Assembly (NCBI GenBank): GCA_964390905.1
Contig: CAYMLO010000005.1
Coordinates: 1 to 64,000, forward strand
Direction: 5' to 3'
Source: JAFGLZ01 sp964390905
Lineage (GTDB): Bacteria; Planctomycetota; Phycisphaerae; UBA1845; JAFGLZ01
DNA: 64,000 nt
Part shown: positions 1 to 8,069 of the stretch, one piece after another
Numbering within the stretch: the first letter of the stretch is position 1
How the letters are laid out: the number at the start of each line of letters is the position of its first letter
Notes under the pieces: model-generated
Database searches by the model: none
Seen by the model: the letters and a program-made list of their open reading frames with translations, nothing else
What the model was told of the DNA's origin: nothing
Position numbers and translations under genes: made by a program

Positions 1-75
1 ATTCGAACCCCCGGTACCCTTTTGGGGCACACGCCCTTTCCAAGGGCGCTCCTTAGGCCACTCGGACACCTCTCC
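1..75 (-). tRNA. tRNA-Ser (anticodon GGA), 3' end cut off by the window edge
   Basis: Read on the minus strand from 75, the sequence opens with the acceptor arm GGAGAGG followed by a D arm (GUCCGAGUGGCC). The anticodon stem-loop CGCCC-UUGGAAA-GGGCG places GGA at the anticodon. A long variable arm typical of class II (Ser/Leu) tRNAs follows, then the GGGUUCGAAU T-loop, at which the window ends. Length, long variable arm and anticodon all agree with tRNA-Ser(GGA). The last part of the acceptor stem is outside the window. Confidence 0.93.
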
Positions 76-128
76 AGCCTTGCAGGACGGCCCATCTCGG
101 GCGGCCTGCAGGCTTTGGCTGACTGAGC

Positions 129-157
129 ATTATAGACTTGGGATTCGCCATCAACAA
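129..157 (-). promoter_or_regulatory. sigma70-type promoter for the tRNA-Ser gene
   Basis: On the minus strand there is a perfect TATAAT -10 box (129-134) and a TTGTTG -35 box (152-157) separated by 17 bases. The predicted start would be near 122, giving a leader of about 47 nt before the tRNA 5' end at 75. The -35 box is only a half match, so the call rests on the exact -10, the ideal spacing and the location. Confidence 0.55.
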
Positions 158-261
158 CGCCCTGCTCATGTTGAGCGTTCGTCGGGATCCGTGACAGATT
201 CGGCGTCTCTAATAGGGCTGCCGGAGGTGTCACGGACCCGGGAATCCCCATCTGGGCCTGG

Positions 262-621
262 GTGCTCTACGGGGTCACGTTCCTGGGGCCCTTGATCCTC
301 GACCAGACCGGGTTCCTGCCGACCCGGTGGGCCTTGACGACGGCATTGGCCTCCCTGGGGATCTTCATGCTATACGCTGGCAAGCGGGAGCGGGAGGCCC
401 CGTTGGGTATTGTGTTCGGGGGCCTGCTCCTGCTGCTCGCCCTTGCCTCCGCTGCCGGCCTGCCCACGCCGTTCCCGGCGGGTTGGAGGCATGCGTGCTG
501 GCTGACGCTGATGACATACGTCGTGGGCGCGGGGGCGATCGCGACGATCGTCGTCCACCTCTACAACCGTCGGATCCTCCGTCGGCTGAAGGGAGCAAAT
601 CCCCTTGGACCCCAGCAGTAG
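262..621 (+). CDS. small integral membrane protein, unknown function
   Basis: A 119-residue product rich in hydrophobic segments: an N-terminal span, a second span near residues 25-40 (TTALASLGIFMLYAG), a third near 47-66 (LGIVFGGLLLLLALASAAGL) and a fourth near 78-98, ending in a basic tail (YNRRILRRLKG). I do not recognise a family. The start is uncertain: 262 is a GTG without a clear ribosome site, and the frame stays open upstream to about 175 without another standard start. It overlaps the next gene by 17 bases, and that gene encodes a winged-helix regulator. Membrane protein plus small regulator pairs of this kind are common, so the regulator may control this protein, but that is inference. 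Confidence 0.6.
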   Translation: MLYGVTFLGPLILDQTGFLPTRWALTTALASLGIFMLYAGKREREAPLGIVFGGLLLLLALASAAGLPTPFPAGWRHACWLTLMTYVVGAGAIATIVVHLYNRRILRRLKGANPLGPQQ

Positions 622-955
622 CCTTCAGAACTTCCGCACGATCGACCGGCTCATCCACGAGCCGGTCCGGCTGGCCATCTTGACGATCCTCTCGTCGGTC
701 GACGAGGCGGACTTCAACTTCCTGCTCACGACGCTGGGCCTGACGAAGGGCAACCTCGCCACGCACGTCGGCAAGCTCGAGGCCGCCGGCTACGTCGAGG
801 TCGTCAAGGAGTTCCGGGGCAAGGTCCCGCACACGCGATACCAGCTCAGTCCCGATGGCAGGCGCAGGTTTGACGCGTACTGGGAGAATATGAACGGTTT
901 GGCGCCGGCATCGTCGAAGGGCGATCCAGAAGAGGATCAGCGGTCGTCGGAGTAA
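605..955 (+). CDS. winged-helix transcriptional regulator (MarR/ArsR-like, HTH_27 type)
   Basis: A 116-residue protein with a winged-helix DNA-binding domain: RLIHEPVRLAILTILSS (helix 1), FNFLLTTLGLTKGNLATHVG (helix-turn-helix, about residues 38-57), then KLEAAGYVEVVKEF and a wing with KVPHTRYQLSPDGRR. This is the pattern of the small cytoplasmic transcriptional regulators annotated as DNA-binding domain HTH_27. The start is TTG at 605, inside the end of the upstream membrane-protein gene, with GGGAG a few bases before it, so translation is probably coupled. A single-domain protein without an obvious ligand domain, it probably represses its own operon with the membrane protein. Confidence 0.8.
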   Translation: MDPSSSLQNFRTIDRLIHEPVRLAILTILSSVDEADFNFLLTTLGLTKGNLATHVGKLEAAGYVEVVKEFRGKVPHTRYQLSPDGRRRFDAYWENMNGLAPASSKGDPEEDQRSSE

Positions 956-1004
956 CCCGGACGCGTCTCGGGTCTCGGGTTCGGGCTCCCGGGGTCGCGG
1001 TCCG

Positions 1005-1079
1005 AGTGTCCCATCCTGCGCAGGAGCTCGCGCGGAACGAAGCGCTGCGAAGGGCGGGGGACGGGATGAGCGCCGAACC
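1005..1079. repeat. degenerate relic of the ~153-bp GGGGTGCCCC repeat family
   Basis: The run TGTCCCATCCTGCG, then GCGCGGAACGAAGCG, then AAGGGCGGGGGACGGGATGA and GCGCCGAACCG matches the order of blocks in the three intact copies (6467, 7786, 33173), especially the GGGGGACGGAA...GCGAACCG core. The matching right half is missing. It lies in the 530-base gap before the M16 peptidase gene; apart from this relic and the promoter at 1395 I see nothing else in that gap. Confidence 0.4.
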
Positions 1080-1394
1080 GTTGTGCATTCCGTTGGTTCC
1101 GTAAGCACCGCGCGAGAATGTTCCAGGACTTCGCCCACGACTCCCGGTCCTGGGGACTCGCGTCTCTCGAGAAGGGCAGTCCCGGACAGCTGAGCCCCTG
1201 ACCTTCAGTGATCCCCAATCGGACTGCCGTTCCTGTCACTCAACCTGGTTCTGAGGGATGAATCCCTGGGCTGCGCTCACATCGTCCCTCCGGGACGAAC
1301 CGGGCCGGGACGCTACGAGCGACTTCCCTCGAGTCCGACAGGCGGCAGACGCTCCCCGGGCGTTCGTCGATCGCGAGCCTAGGGCGTGCGTCGC

Positions 1395-1423
1395 TTGTCA
1401 TTGTGCATGCACATACAGATACT
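1395..1423 (+). promoter_or_regulatory. candidate sigma70-type promoter for the M16 peptidase gene
   Basis: TTGTCA (1395-1400) and GATACT (1418-1423) are separated by exactly 17 bases. The -35 matches five of six consensus positions and the -10 four of six. A start near 1430 gives a 56-nt leader to the ATG at 1486. The region between is unusually AT-rich for this GC-rich genome. Confidence 0.5.
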
Positions 1424-1485
1424 GTCGTCAGGCCCGTCAGAGATCTCAGGCTCGTTCTTCGGGCGCGTTCGTAAAGGAGCAAACC

Positions 1486-4314
1486 ATGCCAAGAACCGTG
1501 GCTATCCGCGTTGCGGTGGTCGTGTGGGTCCTTTCATGCTTGCTGTCCGGGGCCGAGCGACGGTATCAGTTCGAAAGGACGTCCCTCGAGAACGGGCTGA
1601 CGATCATTTCATTGGAGGACCATTCGTGCCCGATTGCGGCGGTGCAGGTCTGGTACCACGTCGGCTCCAAGAACGAGAACCCCGAGCGGCAGGGCTTTGC
1701 CCACATGTTCGAGCACATGATGTTCCGCGGGACGGACCGCCTGGGCCCCGAGGACCATTTTGAGTACATCCGCGGGACCGGGGGGTACACGAACGCCTAC
1801 ACCTCGTTTGACAACACCACCTACGTGAACCGCGTGCCATCGAACCAGCTCGAGCTGGCCTTCTGGCTGGAGGCCGAGCGGATGGCGTTCCTGAAGATCG
1901 ACGAGGAGGGGTTCCACAAGGAGCGCAAGGTCGTGGAGGAAGAGCGCCGGATGGGCGTTCTCAATACGCCCTACGGGACCGTGCCGGAGAAGGTGCTGCC
2001 CGTCATCTTCACGAAGCATCCGTATCGCTGGACACCGATCGGCGTGATCCCGCACCTTCGGGCGGCGACCATCGACGAGTTGCAGGCGTTCTGGGACAAG
2101 TACTACGTGCCATCGAACGCGACGCTGATCGTCGTCGGCGACGTTACGCACGACCAGGTCCGGCGGCTCGCCAAGAAGTGCTTCGGCTGGATTCCCCAGA
2201 TGCCCGCGCCGCCGGGCGTCTCGATCAAGGAACCGACGCAGACCGCGTCCCGCAAGGTGACCCTCCGCGAGAAGAAGGGCCCCGTGCCGGTGGTGGGCGT
2301 GGCCTATCGCGGCGTTCCGAGAGGCCACCCCGATGCGCTGGCGCTCGAGATGCTGATGTCGATCCTGGGCGGCGGCGAGAGCAGCCGCATCTACCAGGAC
2401 CTGGTCAAGAAGAGGAAGATTGCCGAGGGGGCCATGGCGATGACCTACCTGCTCGAGGACGACGGTCTGGCCGGTGCAGGGGCGGCGCTGATGCCCTGGG
2501 GCAACAAGAAGAAGGTCCTCGACGGGATCCTCGAGCATCTTCGGCGGGCCGCGGACGAGGGCGTCACGGAGCGTGAGCTGGCCAAGGCCAAGAACCAGTT
2601 CATGCGCCGCGTCGTGACCGAATCGCTGAGGGTCGAGAACAAGGCTCGGCTGCTGGGGAGCAAGCAGGTCATTGAGGGCGACGCGGACAAGGCGAACCGT
2701 CAGCTCGATCAGATTCGGGCGACCACACGCGCAGACCTGCAGCGCGTCGCCAAGACCTACTTGAGCGAGGCGCGTCAGACGACCGTCATCATTCAACCCC
2801 AGATCGGCGCCGCCCTTGGCGCCCTATTGGGCCGAGGCAAGAAGGGGTCCGACGTGGCCGAGGGCGCGGTCCCGATGACCAAACCGGTCACCAACCGCGT
2901 CGCGAAGCGCGGCGGGCTGCGTGCCAACCTGAAGCGGCCTGCGGGATTTCCCGACGAGCCGCCCGTCGCCAAGCTGATGGAGGCCATCCCGGAGGTGGGA
3001 CATCACGACGAAGTGCTGGCCAACGGGCTCAAGGTCGTGGTGATCCCGAACCACGAGGTCCCGTTCGTCACGCTGACGCTCGGTGTGCTTCAGGGCGCGT
3101 GGAGCGAGGCCAAGCCGGGCACGGCGTCGATGGCGGCTCAGATGATCACCCAGGGCACGGAGACCCACAGCGCCGCCGAGCTGGCTGAGGAGCTGGAGTT
3201 CAACGCGATTTCACTGAGCGGCAGCGCGACGATGCACACCGCGACCGTCAACGCGTCTTGCGTGAGGGACAAGTTCGAGCTGGCGGCCAAGCTGCTGGCC
3301 GAGGTCGTCCGCACGCCGACGTTTCCCGCCGACGAGTTCAAGGTGCTGCGCAAGCAGACGGTGATGGGGCTGATGGTCCAGACCAAGACGCCGGAGTATC
3401 TGGCCGACCGCGAGCTACGCCAACGCTTGTTCGGCGATCACCCCTACGCGCGGACGGTCTCGGGCGAGCTGGAGGACGTCAGACGCGTCAAGGCTGGCGA
3501 CCTGAAAGGCTGGTGGCGCAAGTTCATTCGACCGGACTCGGCCGTGCTCTACGTCGCCGGGGATGTCGAGCCGGCGGCGGCGATTGCGGTGGCGAAATCG
3601 TGTCTCGGCGACTGGAAGGTCGCGGGCCCCAAACCCGAAACCAAGAAGGTCGACCTCCCGAAGCCGTCCCCGACGCACATCTGGCTGGTGGATCGGCCCG
3701 GGTCGGTGCAGAGCCAGATCCGCATGGGACACTTCGGCATCACGAGACATCACAAGCGCTACTTCATCAGCCGTGTCCTGTCGCTGATCTTCGGCGGCGG
3801 GTTCAACAGCCGGCTGAACAAGGCGATCCGCGTCGAAAGAGGGCTGACCTACGGCGCGCGGGGCGGATTCTCCCCCGGGCGCCTCGTCGGGACGTTTCGC
3901 GCGAGCACCTTCACGAAGACGCCGACCACGGCCGAGGCGATCCGGGTGATCCTGCAGGAGATCGATCGAATTCGGTCTACGCCGCCCGACGCAGAGGAGC
4001 TGAAGACCGCGCAGTCTTACATCGTCGGCGGATTCGCCGGCCAGCGCGAGACGCCGCAGGCCACCGTCGGCGACCTCTGGCTGATCGAGCATACGCGACT
4101 GCCGGCCGACTACCTGACGCGATTGCTCGAGGGGGTCAAGAAGACCTCGGCGCAGGACGTCACGGAGACCGCCCGAGAGCTGATGAACCAGGACCAGCTG
4201 GTCATCGTCGTCGTCGGTGAGGCCGACAAGCTGAAGGCCGACCTGGCCAAGATCGCGCCCGTCACGGTCGTGCAACCCCCGTCCGCCGAGACGCAGCCCG
4301 CTGAGAAACAGTAG
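1486..4314 (+). CDS. secreted M16-family zinc metallopeptidase, two-domain form
   Basis: A 942-residue protein of the M16 (pitrilysin/PqqL/processing peptidase) family. The N-terminus is a signal peptide, so it should act outside the cytoplasm. The inverted zinc motif HMFEH (73-77) is intact, and the downstream glutamate region KERKVVEEERRMG follows as expected. The second half (from about residue 500, EVLANGLKVVVIPNHEVPF) is another M16 fold in which the HxxEH site is absent, the usual active plus inactive clamshell arrangement. The start is ATG 1486 with AAAGGAG seven bases upstream; the frame is open further upstream but without signal-peptide character. It is transcribed alone and converges on the nnrD gene. 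A second, shorter M16 peptidase lies at 40222. Confidence 0.93.
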   Translation: MPRTVAIRVAVVVWVLSCLLSGAERRYQFERTSLENGLTIISLEDHSCPIAAVQVWYHVGSKNENPERQGFAHMFEHMMFRGTDRLGPEDHFEYIRGTGGYTNAYTSFDNTTYVNRVPSNQLELAFWLEAERMAFLKIDEEGFHKERKVVEEERRMGVLNTPYGTVPEKVLPVIFTKHPYRWTPIGVIPHLRAATIDELQAFWDKYYVPSNATLIVVGDVTHDQVRRLAKKCFGWIPQMPAPPGVSIKEPTQTASRKVTLREKKGPVPVVGVAYRGVPRGHPDALALEMLMSILGGGESSRIYQDLVKKRKIAEGAMAMTYLLEDDGLAGAGAALMPWGNKKKVLDGILEHLRRAADEGVTERELAKAKNQFMRRVVTESLRVENKARLLGSKQVIEGDADKANRQLDQIRATTRADLQRVAKTYLSEARQTTVIIQPQIGAALGALLGRGKKGSDVAEGAVPMTKPVTNRVAKRGGLRANLKRPAGFPDEPPVAKLMEAIPEVGHHDEVLANGLKVVVIPNHEVPFVTLTLGVLQGAWSEAKPGTASMAAQMITQGTETHSAAELAEELEFNAISLSGSATMHTATVNASCVRDKFELAAKLLAEVVRTPTFPADEFKVLRKQTVMGLMVQTKTPEYLADRELRQRLFGDHPYARTVSGELEDVRRVKAGDLKGWWRKFIRPDSAVLYVAGDVEPAAAIAVAKSCLGDWKVAGPKPETKKVDLPKPSPTHIWLVDRPGSVQSQIRMGHFGITRHHKRYFISRVLSLIFGGGFNSRLNKAIRVERGLTYGARGGFSPGRLVGTFRASTFTKTPTTAEAIRVILQEIDRIRSTPPDAEELKTAQSYIVGGFAGQRETPQATVGDLWLIEHTRLPADYLTRLLEGVKKTSAQDVTETARELMNQDQLVIVVVGEADKLKADLAKIAPVTVVQPPSAETQPAEKQ

Positions 4315-4328
4315 TCTGGAAACCGTAC

Positions 4329-4409
4329 CGAGCCGGCCCGTCCCCGGGCCGGTCATGAATCGCAGAGAACGCCTGACCGAGTTGACCGGCCTGGGGACAG
4401 GCCGGCTCG
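4329..4409. terminator. nested GC-rich inverted repeats between convergent genes, probable bidirectional terminator
   Basis: Two perfect hairpins, CCGGCCCG-TCCC-CGGGCCGG (4333-4352) and CCGGCCTG-GGGA-CAGGCCGG (4386-4405), sit in the 103 bases between the convergent M16 and nnrD genes. The outer ends CGAGCCGGCC (4329) and GGCCGGCTCG (4400) also pair, so the element can fold as one large cruciform or two small ones. There is no U tract, so intrinsic termination is inferred from placement only. Confidence 0.5.
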
Positions 4410-4417
4410 GGGCACGG

Positions 4418-5287
4418 TCACAGAAGTGCGAGGGCCTCGGGCAGGAAGTCGATCAGGTCGGTGGCCGTCAGCGAGACCTGCCCGGTCTCCTCGGCGGCCA
4501 GATCCCCCGCCAGGCCATGCCAGTGAACGCCGAGAACGGCCGCGTCGAACGGGGACATCTTCTGGCCGATCAACGCGGCGATCAGGCCGGTCAGGACGTC
4601 GCCCGCCCCCGCCGTCGCCATTCCCGCGTTGCCCGTGCGGTTCACGAACACCCGCTGGCCGTCCGTGACGACCGTGCCTGCGCCCTTGAGCGCGACGATA
4701 GCGCCCGTCAGACCGGCCAGCGCGATGGCACGCGCTTGGCGGTCCTTGAGATCGCCGTCGAGCCCCGCGCCGTCCATCAGCCGTCGCATTTCGCCGGGGT
4801 GCGGCGTCAGGACGATGGGACTGTCCGTGTCACGCCACCATGTGCCGCTGCTGGCCAGGTTATTCAGGCCGTCGGCGTCCACGACCTTGGGTCGGTCGGG
4901 ATGGGCCACCAGGGCAGCGACCACCTTGCGAACGCCGGGGCCCTGTCCAACGCCCGGGCCGATCGCCAGGATGTCGTGCTCGTCCGCCAGCGTGCGAAGC
5001 GGCCCGAGCGCCCGCGCGGTCATCATCCCGTCTGCGGTGCTGGGCAGCGGGACGCTGGTGGCGCATGGGGCCAAGCTCGCCGTCGTCTGTTGGCTGCAGT
5101 CGGGACAGGCGATCTTGACCAGGCCCGCCCCGCCGCGGAGGGCGGCGTTGGCGGCCAGCGCCGGCGCGCCGACCATGCCGACGCTCCCGCCGACGATCAG
5201 CACCCGTCCGAAGTCGCCCTTGTGGGCGTCAGGCCGCCGGGCGGGCAACTTGGGAATCGATCGGATTCGCTTGCATCGCTCGGGCAT
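4418..5287 (-). CDS. nnrD: ADP/ATP-dependent NAD(P)H-hydrate dehydratase
   Basis: A 289-residue cytoplasmic repair enzyme of the ribokinase-like YjeF C-terminal family, which dehydrates the damaged S-form of NAD(P)H hydrate back to NAD(P)H. Diagnostic features are KGDFGRVLIVGGS (23-35), GGAGLVKIACP, LAIGPGVGQ, VVDADGLN (135-142), VLTPHPGEM (159-167), KGAGTVV, and the nucleotide/catalytic loop GNAGMATAGAGDVLTG (219-234) with Asp230. The epimerase (YjeF N) domain fused to it in many bacteria is absent, so this is the stand-alone dehydratase form. The start at 5287 (MPERCKRI) follows the family's usual length. It is on the same strand as the aldo/keto reductase, 159 bases downstream of it. Confidence 0.93.
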   Translation of the reverse strand: MPERCKRIRSIPKLPARRPDAHKGDFGRVLIVGGSVGMVGAPALAANAALRGGAGLVKIACPDCSQQTTASLAPCATSVPLPSTADGMMTARALGPLRTLADEHDILAIGPGVGQGPGVRKVVAALVAHPDRPKVVDADGLNNLASSGTWWRDTDSPIVLTPHPGEMRRLMDGAGLDGDLKDRQARAIALAGLTGAIVALKGAGTVVTDGQRVFVNRTGNAGMATAGAGDVLTGLIAALIGQKMSPFDAAVLGVHWHGLAGDLAAEETGQVSLTATDLIDFLPEALALL

Positions 5288-5354
5288 CAGGGACCGACCG
5301 TCTCCCGCTTGGGCACACGAGAAGTGTCACCGGGCATGCTCGTCAGGTGGCACG

Positions 5355-5405
5355 GTGGCACGGGCGTCTCGCCCGTGAAGGTCCATGGGCGAGACGCCCA
5401 TGCCA
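5355..5405. repeat. palindromic intergenic repeat (GGGCGTCTCGCCC type)
   Basis: Left arm GTGGCACGGGCGTCTCGCCC and right arm GGGCGAGACGCCCATGCCAC are inverted copies, and each arm is itself a palindrome (GGGCG-TCT-CGCCC; GGGCG-AGA-CGCCC). The single C/T differences between arms keep each small palindrome intact (ACGGGCG/CGCCCGT versus ATGGGCG/CGCCCAT), which suggests selection for hairpin structure. It fills the gap between nnrD and the aldo/keto reductase gene. A REP-like element is the likely identity. Confidence 0.75.
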
Positions 5406-5446
5406 CGCGCCTACCGTAGGACCGGCGCCTGCCCTTCGCGCATCGC

Positions 5447-6337
5447 CTACAGTATCTGGGCCATCAGCTTCAGGGCGTCGTCGACGTGCTCGGGCGCCTC
5501 GAAACCGATGGACATCGCGTCGACGCAGTCGAGGCCAAGGACATACTTGAGCGATTCGGCCCGGCTGTCGACCAGCTTTCCCTCGCCGTAGATCTTGATG
5601 CCCACCACGCCCTTGCCGTTTCCGTGCATCTCCTCGAGGACCGGCACGACGCGCTCCGGCGGGCCGTCCATCTTGACGCCTTTCGGGTTGATCCGGGCGA
5701 ACACGACGTCCACCCACGGCGACGTCGCCGACGTCTTCAGGGCTTCGAGCGTGTGGACCGAGGTCCCGACGGCCCGGACCTTCTTCTGGGACTTGAGCTC
5801 CGACAGCATGTCCATGTAGGGGGTCAGCTTCTTGTCCCAGTCCGGGGCGGTCACGCAATGAAGGAGCACGATGTCGATGTAGTCGGTGGCCAGCTCCTGA
5901 CGGAACCGCTCGACGATCGTCTTGGGGCTCTCGCCCCACCGCCACCAGATCTTCGTCAGCAGCGTGACCTTCTCGCGGGGGATGAAGCGAAGCGCCTCGC
6001 GGACGTAGACGTGCGACCCGTACAGGTCGGCCATGTCGAGGAACCGGACGCCCGAATCATACGCGTGGCGCAACAGGTGCACCAACTTGACGAAGCCGAG
6101 CTTGGTCTGGTTGGACTGACGTTTCCAACCCTTCATGCCCGTTCCCAACGCCAGGCGCGACGCGGTCAGGCCGGTCTTGCCGAGCGGCACCAGGTCGGTC
6201 GGCGTCCGTTTGGCGCCGGTCTTGGCGGCGCCCGCTGCAGACGCACCGGTCAGACCGCCCAGGCCCAGTGTCGCGCCAGCGGAGCTGCGCAGGAACTGTC
6301 GACGGTTCAGTCCGTCCGAGTGACTCTCTGCCGACAT
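5447..6337 (-). CDS. Tat-exported aldo/keto reductase
   Basis: A 296-residue aldo/keto reductase with a twin-arginine signal (NRRQFLRSSAGATLGLGGL, residues 11-29), implying export of the folded, cofactor-loaded enzyme. The catalytic tetrad is recognisable: Asp101 and Tyr106 in FLDMADLYG, Lys129 in LLTKI, His160 in IVLLHC. The rest follows the (beta/alpha)8 fold: PLGKTGLTASRLALGTG at the start of the barrel and VRAVGTSVHTLEAL near the nucleotide site. Substrate is unknown; planctomycete relatives with Tat signals probably act on sugars or their derivatives in the periplasm. The start is ATG 6337, preceded by AAGGAGG; the frame continues upstream through the repeat at 6467, which is not coding. 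It is divergent from the DHDPS-family gene. Confidence 0.9.
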   Translation of the reverse strand: MSAESHSDGLNRRQFLRSSAGATLGLGGLTGASAAGAAKTGAKRTPTDLVPLGKTGLTASRLALGTGMKGWKRQSNQTKLGFVKLVHLLRHAYDSGVRFLDMADLYGSHVYVREALRFIPREKVTLLTKIWWRWGESPKTIVERFRQELATDYIDIVLLHCVTAPDWDKKLTPYMDMLSELKSQKKVRAVGTSVHTLEALKTSATSPWVDVVFARINPKGVKMDGPPERVVPVLEEMHGNGKGVVGIKIYGEGKLVDSRAESLKYVLGLDCVDAMSIGFEAPEHVDDALKLMAQIL

Positions 6338-6466
6338 GCAAAGCCTCCTTCGGCTCACAATGACGGCGGGCGACGCCGCGTCGCGCCCCCAGGACCGGCG
6401 GATCTCGCCCGCATGCGCCTCCATGAGTGTAGAGCCCCGCGTCGCCGACTGCAACGACGCGGTCAG

Positions 6467-6619
6467 GGGGTGCCCCATTCTCTTCGAGTGCCCGCGGGAC
6501 GCGGGCGCTCGAAGAGGGTGGGGGACGGAACGGAGCGCGAACCGTCTCTCGCAGCGCTCCGTCCCCCACCCTTCACTGCCTTCGCGTTCCGCGAAGTACA
6601 GCGAAGGCTGGGGCACCCC
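6467..6619. repeat. ~153-bp multi-hairpin repeat, copy 1
   Basis: Bounded by GGGGTGCCCC (6467-6476) and GGGGCACCCC (6610-6619). It contains three nested hairpins: CTTCGAG...CTCGAAG (6482-6514), GGGTGGGGGACGGA (6516-6529) paired with TCCGTCCCCCACCC (6558-6571), and CTTCGC...GCGAAG (6580-6596). It lies between the divergent aldo/keto reductase and DHDPS-family genes and fills much of that 427-base gap. Copies 2 and 3 are at 7786 and 33173. Confidence 0.85.
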
Positions 6620-6764
6620 TCCGATAACCCGCCCCCGCCCAATCTGTCATGCACCGCCGCCGGGTCCTTGACGGTCCGCACCGTCGCCGGGAAGCTATGG
6701 CCTCGTCGTGGGTCCGCGTCCGGCGGACAACCCCGTACCTCTTGAATCCCGAAAGGCACCGCTC

Positions 6765-7733
6765 ATGAGCAAGACGCGACAGAAACGGTTGGTCGGCCCC
6801 GTGATCGCGATACGGACGTTTCGAACCGATGACGGCAAGCTGGACCTCGACAAGCAACGCCGCCACCTGGACTGGATGATCGACCAGGGCATCAACGAAG
6901 GCAACGGCGTCGTGATGGGCGCGGGCGGCGGCGGCGAGGGGTATTTCATGGACGACGGCGAGTGGCGGGCCATCGTCGAGCTGACGGCCGAGACGTGCAA
7001 GGACCGCGTGCCCTGCCTGGCGGGCATCTTCGAGCTGTCCGCCCGCGAGGCGGCCCGCAAGGCCGCCGTCGCCGCCGACCTGGGCATCGACTTCGTCCAG
7101 GTCCAACCGCCGCACTACATGGTGCCGACCGACGACGAGGTCTTCTTCCACTACAAGGCCATCAACGACGCGGCCGACGTCGGGATCATGTGCTACAACT
7201 CGCCGTGGGCCATGCCCCGTCCGGGCTTCGAGCTCACCCCCCCGCTGCTCGAGCGACTGGCGGGCCTGGCCAACGTCGAGGGCGTCAAGTGGTCGTCGTA
7301 CGACATGCGCAACTACGTGACGTGTCTGCGGCTGTTCGCGGGCGAGCTGAACTTCATCAACAACCAACCGCCGTTCGTCCTGTCGATCCCGATCAAGCTG
7401 GGCATGACGGGCTTCATCGACGCCCGCGGCAACGTCGCCCCGCGCCTGGTGCTGCATATCTGGGACCTGTGGCAGCGCAAGCAGTACGACGAATACGACG
7501 CGTTGATCCTGCGGATGTACATCGATCCGAGCCTGCGGATCCGCATGCCCGAGGAGCTGCAATGGCGCGGCATGGGCGAGGGCCCGCTGGCCCGCCTCGA
7601 CATGGAGACCGCCGGGTTGCGCATGGGCCCGCCCTTCCCCGCCCAGCAACCCCTCAGCGAAGAATTCGTCAAAGACTTCCAAGAGCGCTACCACAAGACC
7701 GGCCTGGCCGAATGGGTGGACTGGAAGGAGTGA
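6765..7733 (+). CDS. dihydrodipicolinate synthase (DapA/NAL)-family aldolase or lyase
   Basis: A 322-residue class I aldolase-type (beta/alpha)8 protein. The Schiff-base lysine is Lys175 in NVEGVKWSS and the catalytic tyrosine is Tyr144 in GIMCYNSPW. GNGVVMGAGGGGEGYFMDDGEW takes the place of the usual GTTGE substrate loop, so this is not a true lysine-biosynthesis DapA. The substrate is probably a 2-keto acid or keto-sugar acid, which fits the sugar-catabolic neighbourhood. No signal peptide, so it is cytoplasmic. The start is ATG 6765 with GAAAGG upstream; a slightly longer in-frame start at 6708 lacks a ribosome site. It is transcribed away from the aldo/keto reductase. Confidence 0.88.
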   Translation: MSKTRQKRLVGPVIAIRTFRTDDGKLDLDKQRRHLDWMIDQGINEGNGVVMGAGGGGEGYFMDDGEWRAIVELTAETCKDRVPCLAGIFELSAREAARKAAVAADLGIDFVQVQPPHYMVPTDDEVFFHYKAINDAADVGIMCYNSPWAMPRPGFELTPPLLERLAGLANVEGVKWSSYDMRNYVTCLRLFAGELNFINNQPPFVLSIPIKLGMTGFIDARGNVAPRLVLHIWDLWQRKQYDEYDALILRMYIDPSLRIRMPEELQWRGMGEGPLARLDMETAGLRMGPPFPAQQPLSEEFVKDFQERYHKTGLAEWVDWKE

Positions 7734-7785
7734 GCCCACCCATCTGAGGACGAGAACGGATGCGTGGCATCGACCATGCCACCGT

Positions 7786-7937
7786 GGGGTGCCCCGTTCT
7801 TCGCTCCCTTTCGCGAAACGCGAGAGGGCGCGAAGGGCGGGGGACCGAATCGCGCTGCGAACGACGCCTCATAATCCGTTCCGTCCTCCCTTTCGATGGC
7901 CGCGTCCCGCGGCCACTCGAAAAGGACGGGGCACCCC
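7786..7937. repeat. ~153-bp multi-hairpin repeat, copy 2
   Basis: Bounded by GGGGTGCCCC (7786-7795) and GGGGCACCCC (7928-7937), with the same three-hairpin plan as copy 1 but considerable divergence in the stems (for example CCCTTTCGCGAAACG, GGGCGGGGGACCGAA, GGCCGCGTCCCGCGGCC). Compensating changes keep the stems paired. It lies between the DHDPS-family gene and the esterase at 8070, and explains about half of that 336-base gap. I see nothing else there except the ribosome site of the next gene. Confidence 0.82.
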
Positions 7938-8069
7938 CGCGCCGAGACTGTCGCGCACCCCAGGTCTTGCGATTTCTGTTGCATTGAATCGAGGGGAGGG
8001 TAGATTAGTTTTAGTGCCGTTGCGCCGGCCCGGTGGGGGCCGAACGGGTGCAAACGAGGAGGAACGGAA

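Noticed and set aside
1486..1545. Possible lipobox (VLSC) in the M16 peptidase signal peptide.
   Set aside because: The -2 residue is Leu, which is atypical, and the cysteine lies close to the middle of the hydrophobic segment; an ordinary signal peptide is equally likely.
4355..5419. Plus-strand open frame opposite nnrD.
   Set aside because: Shadow frame; nnrD on the other strand has all family motifs.
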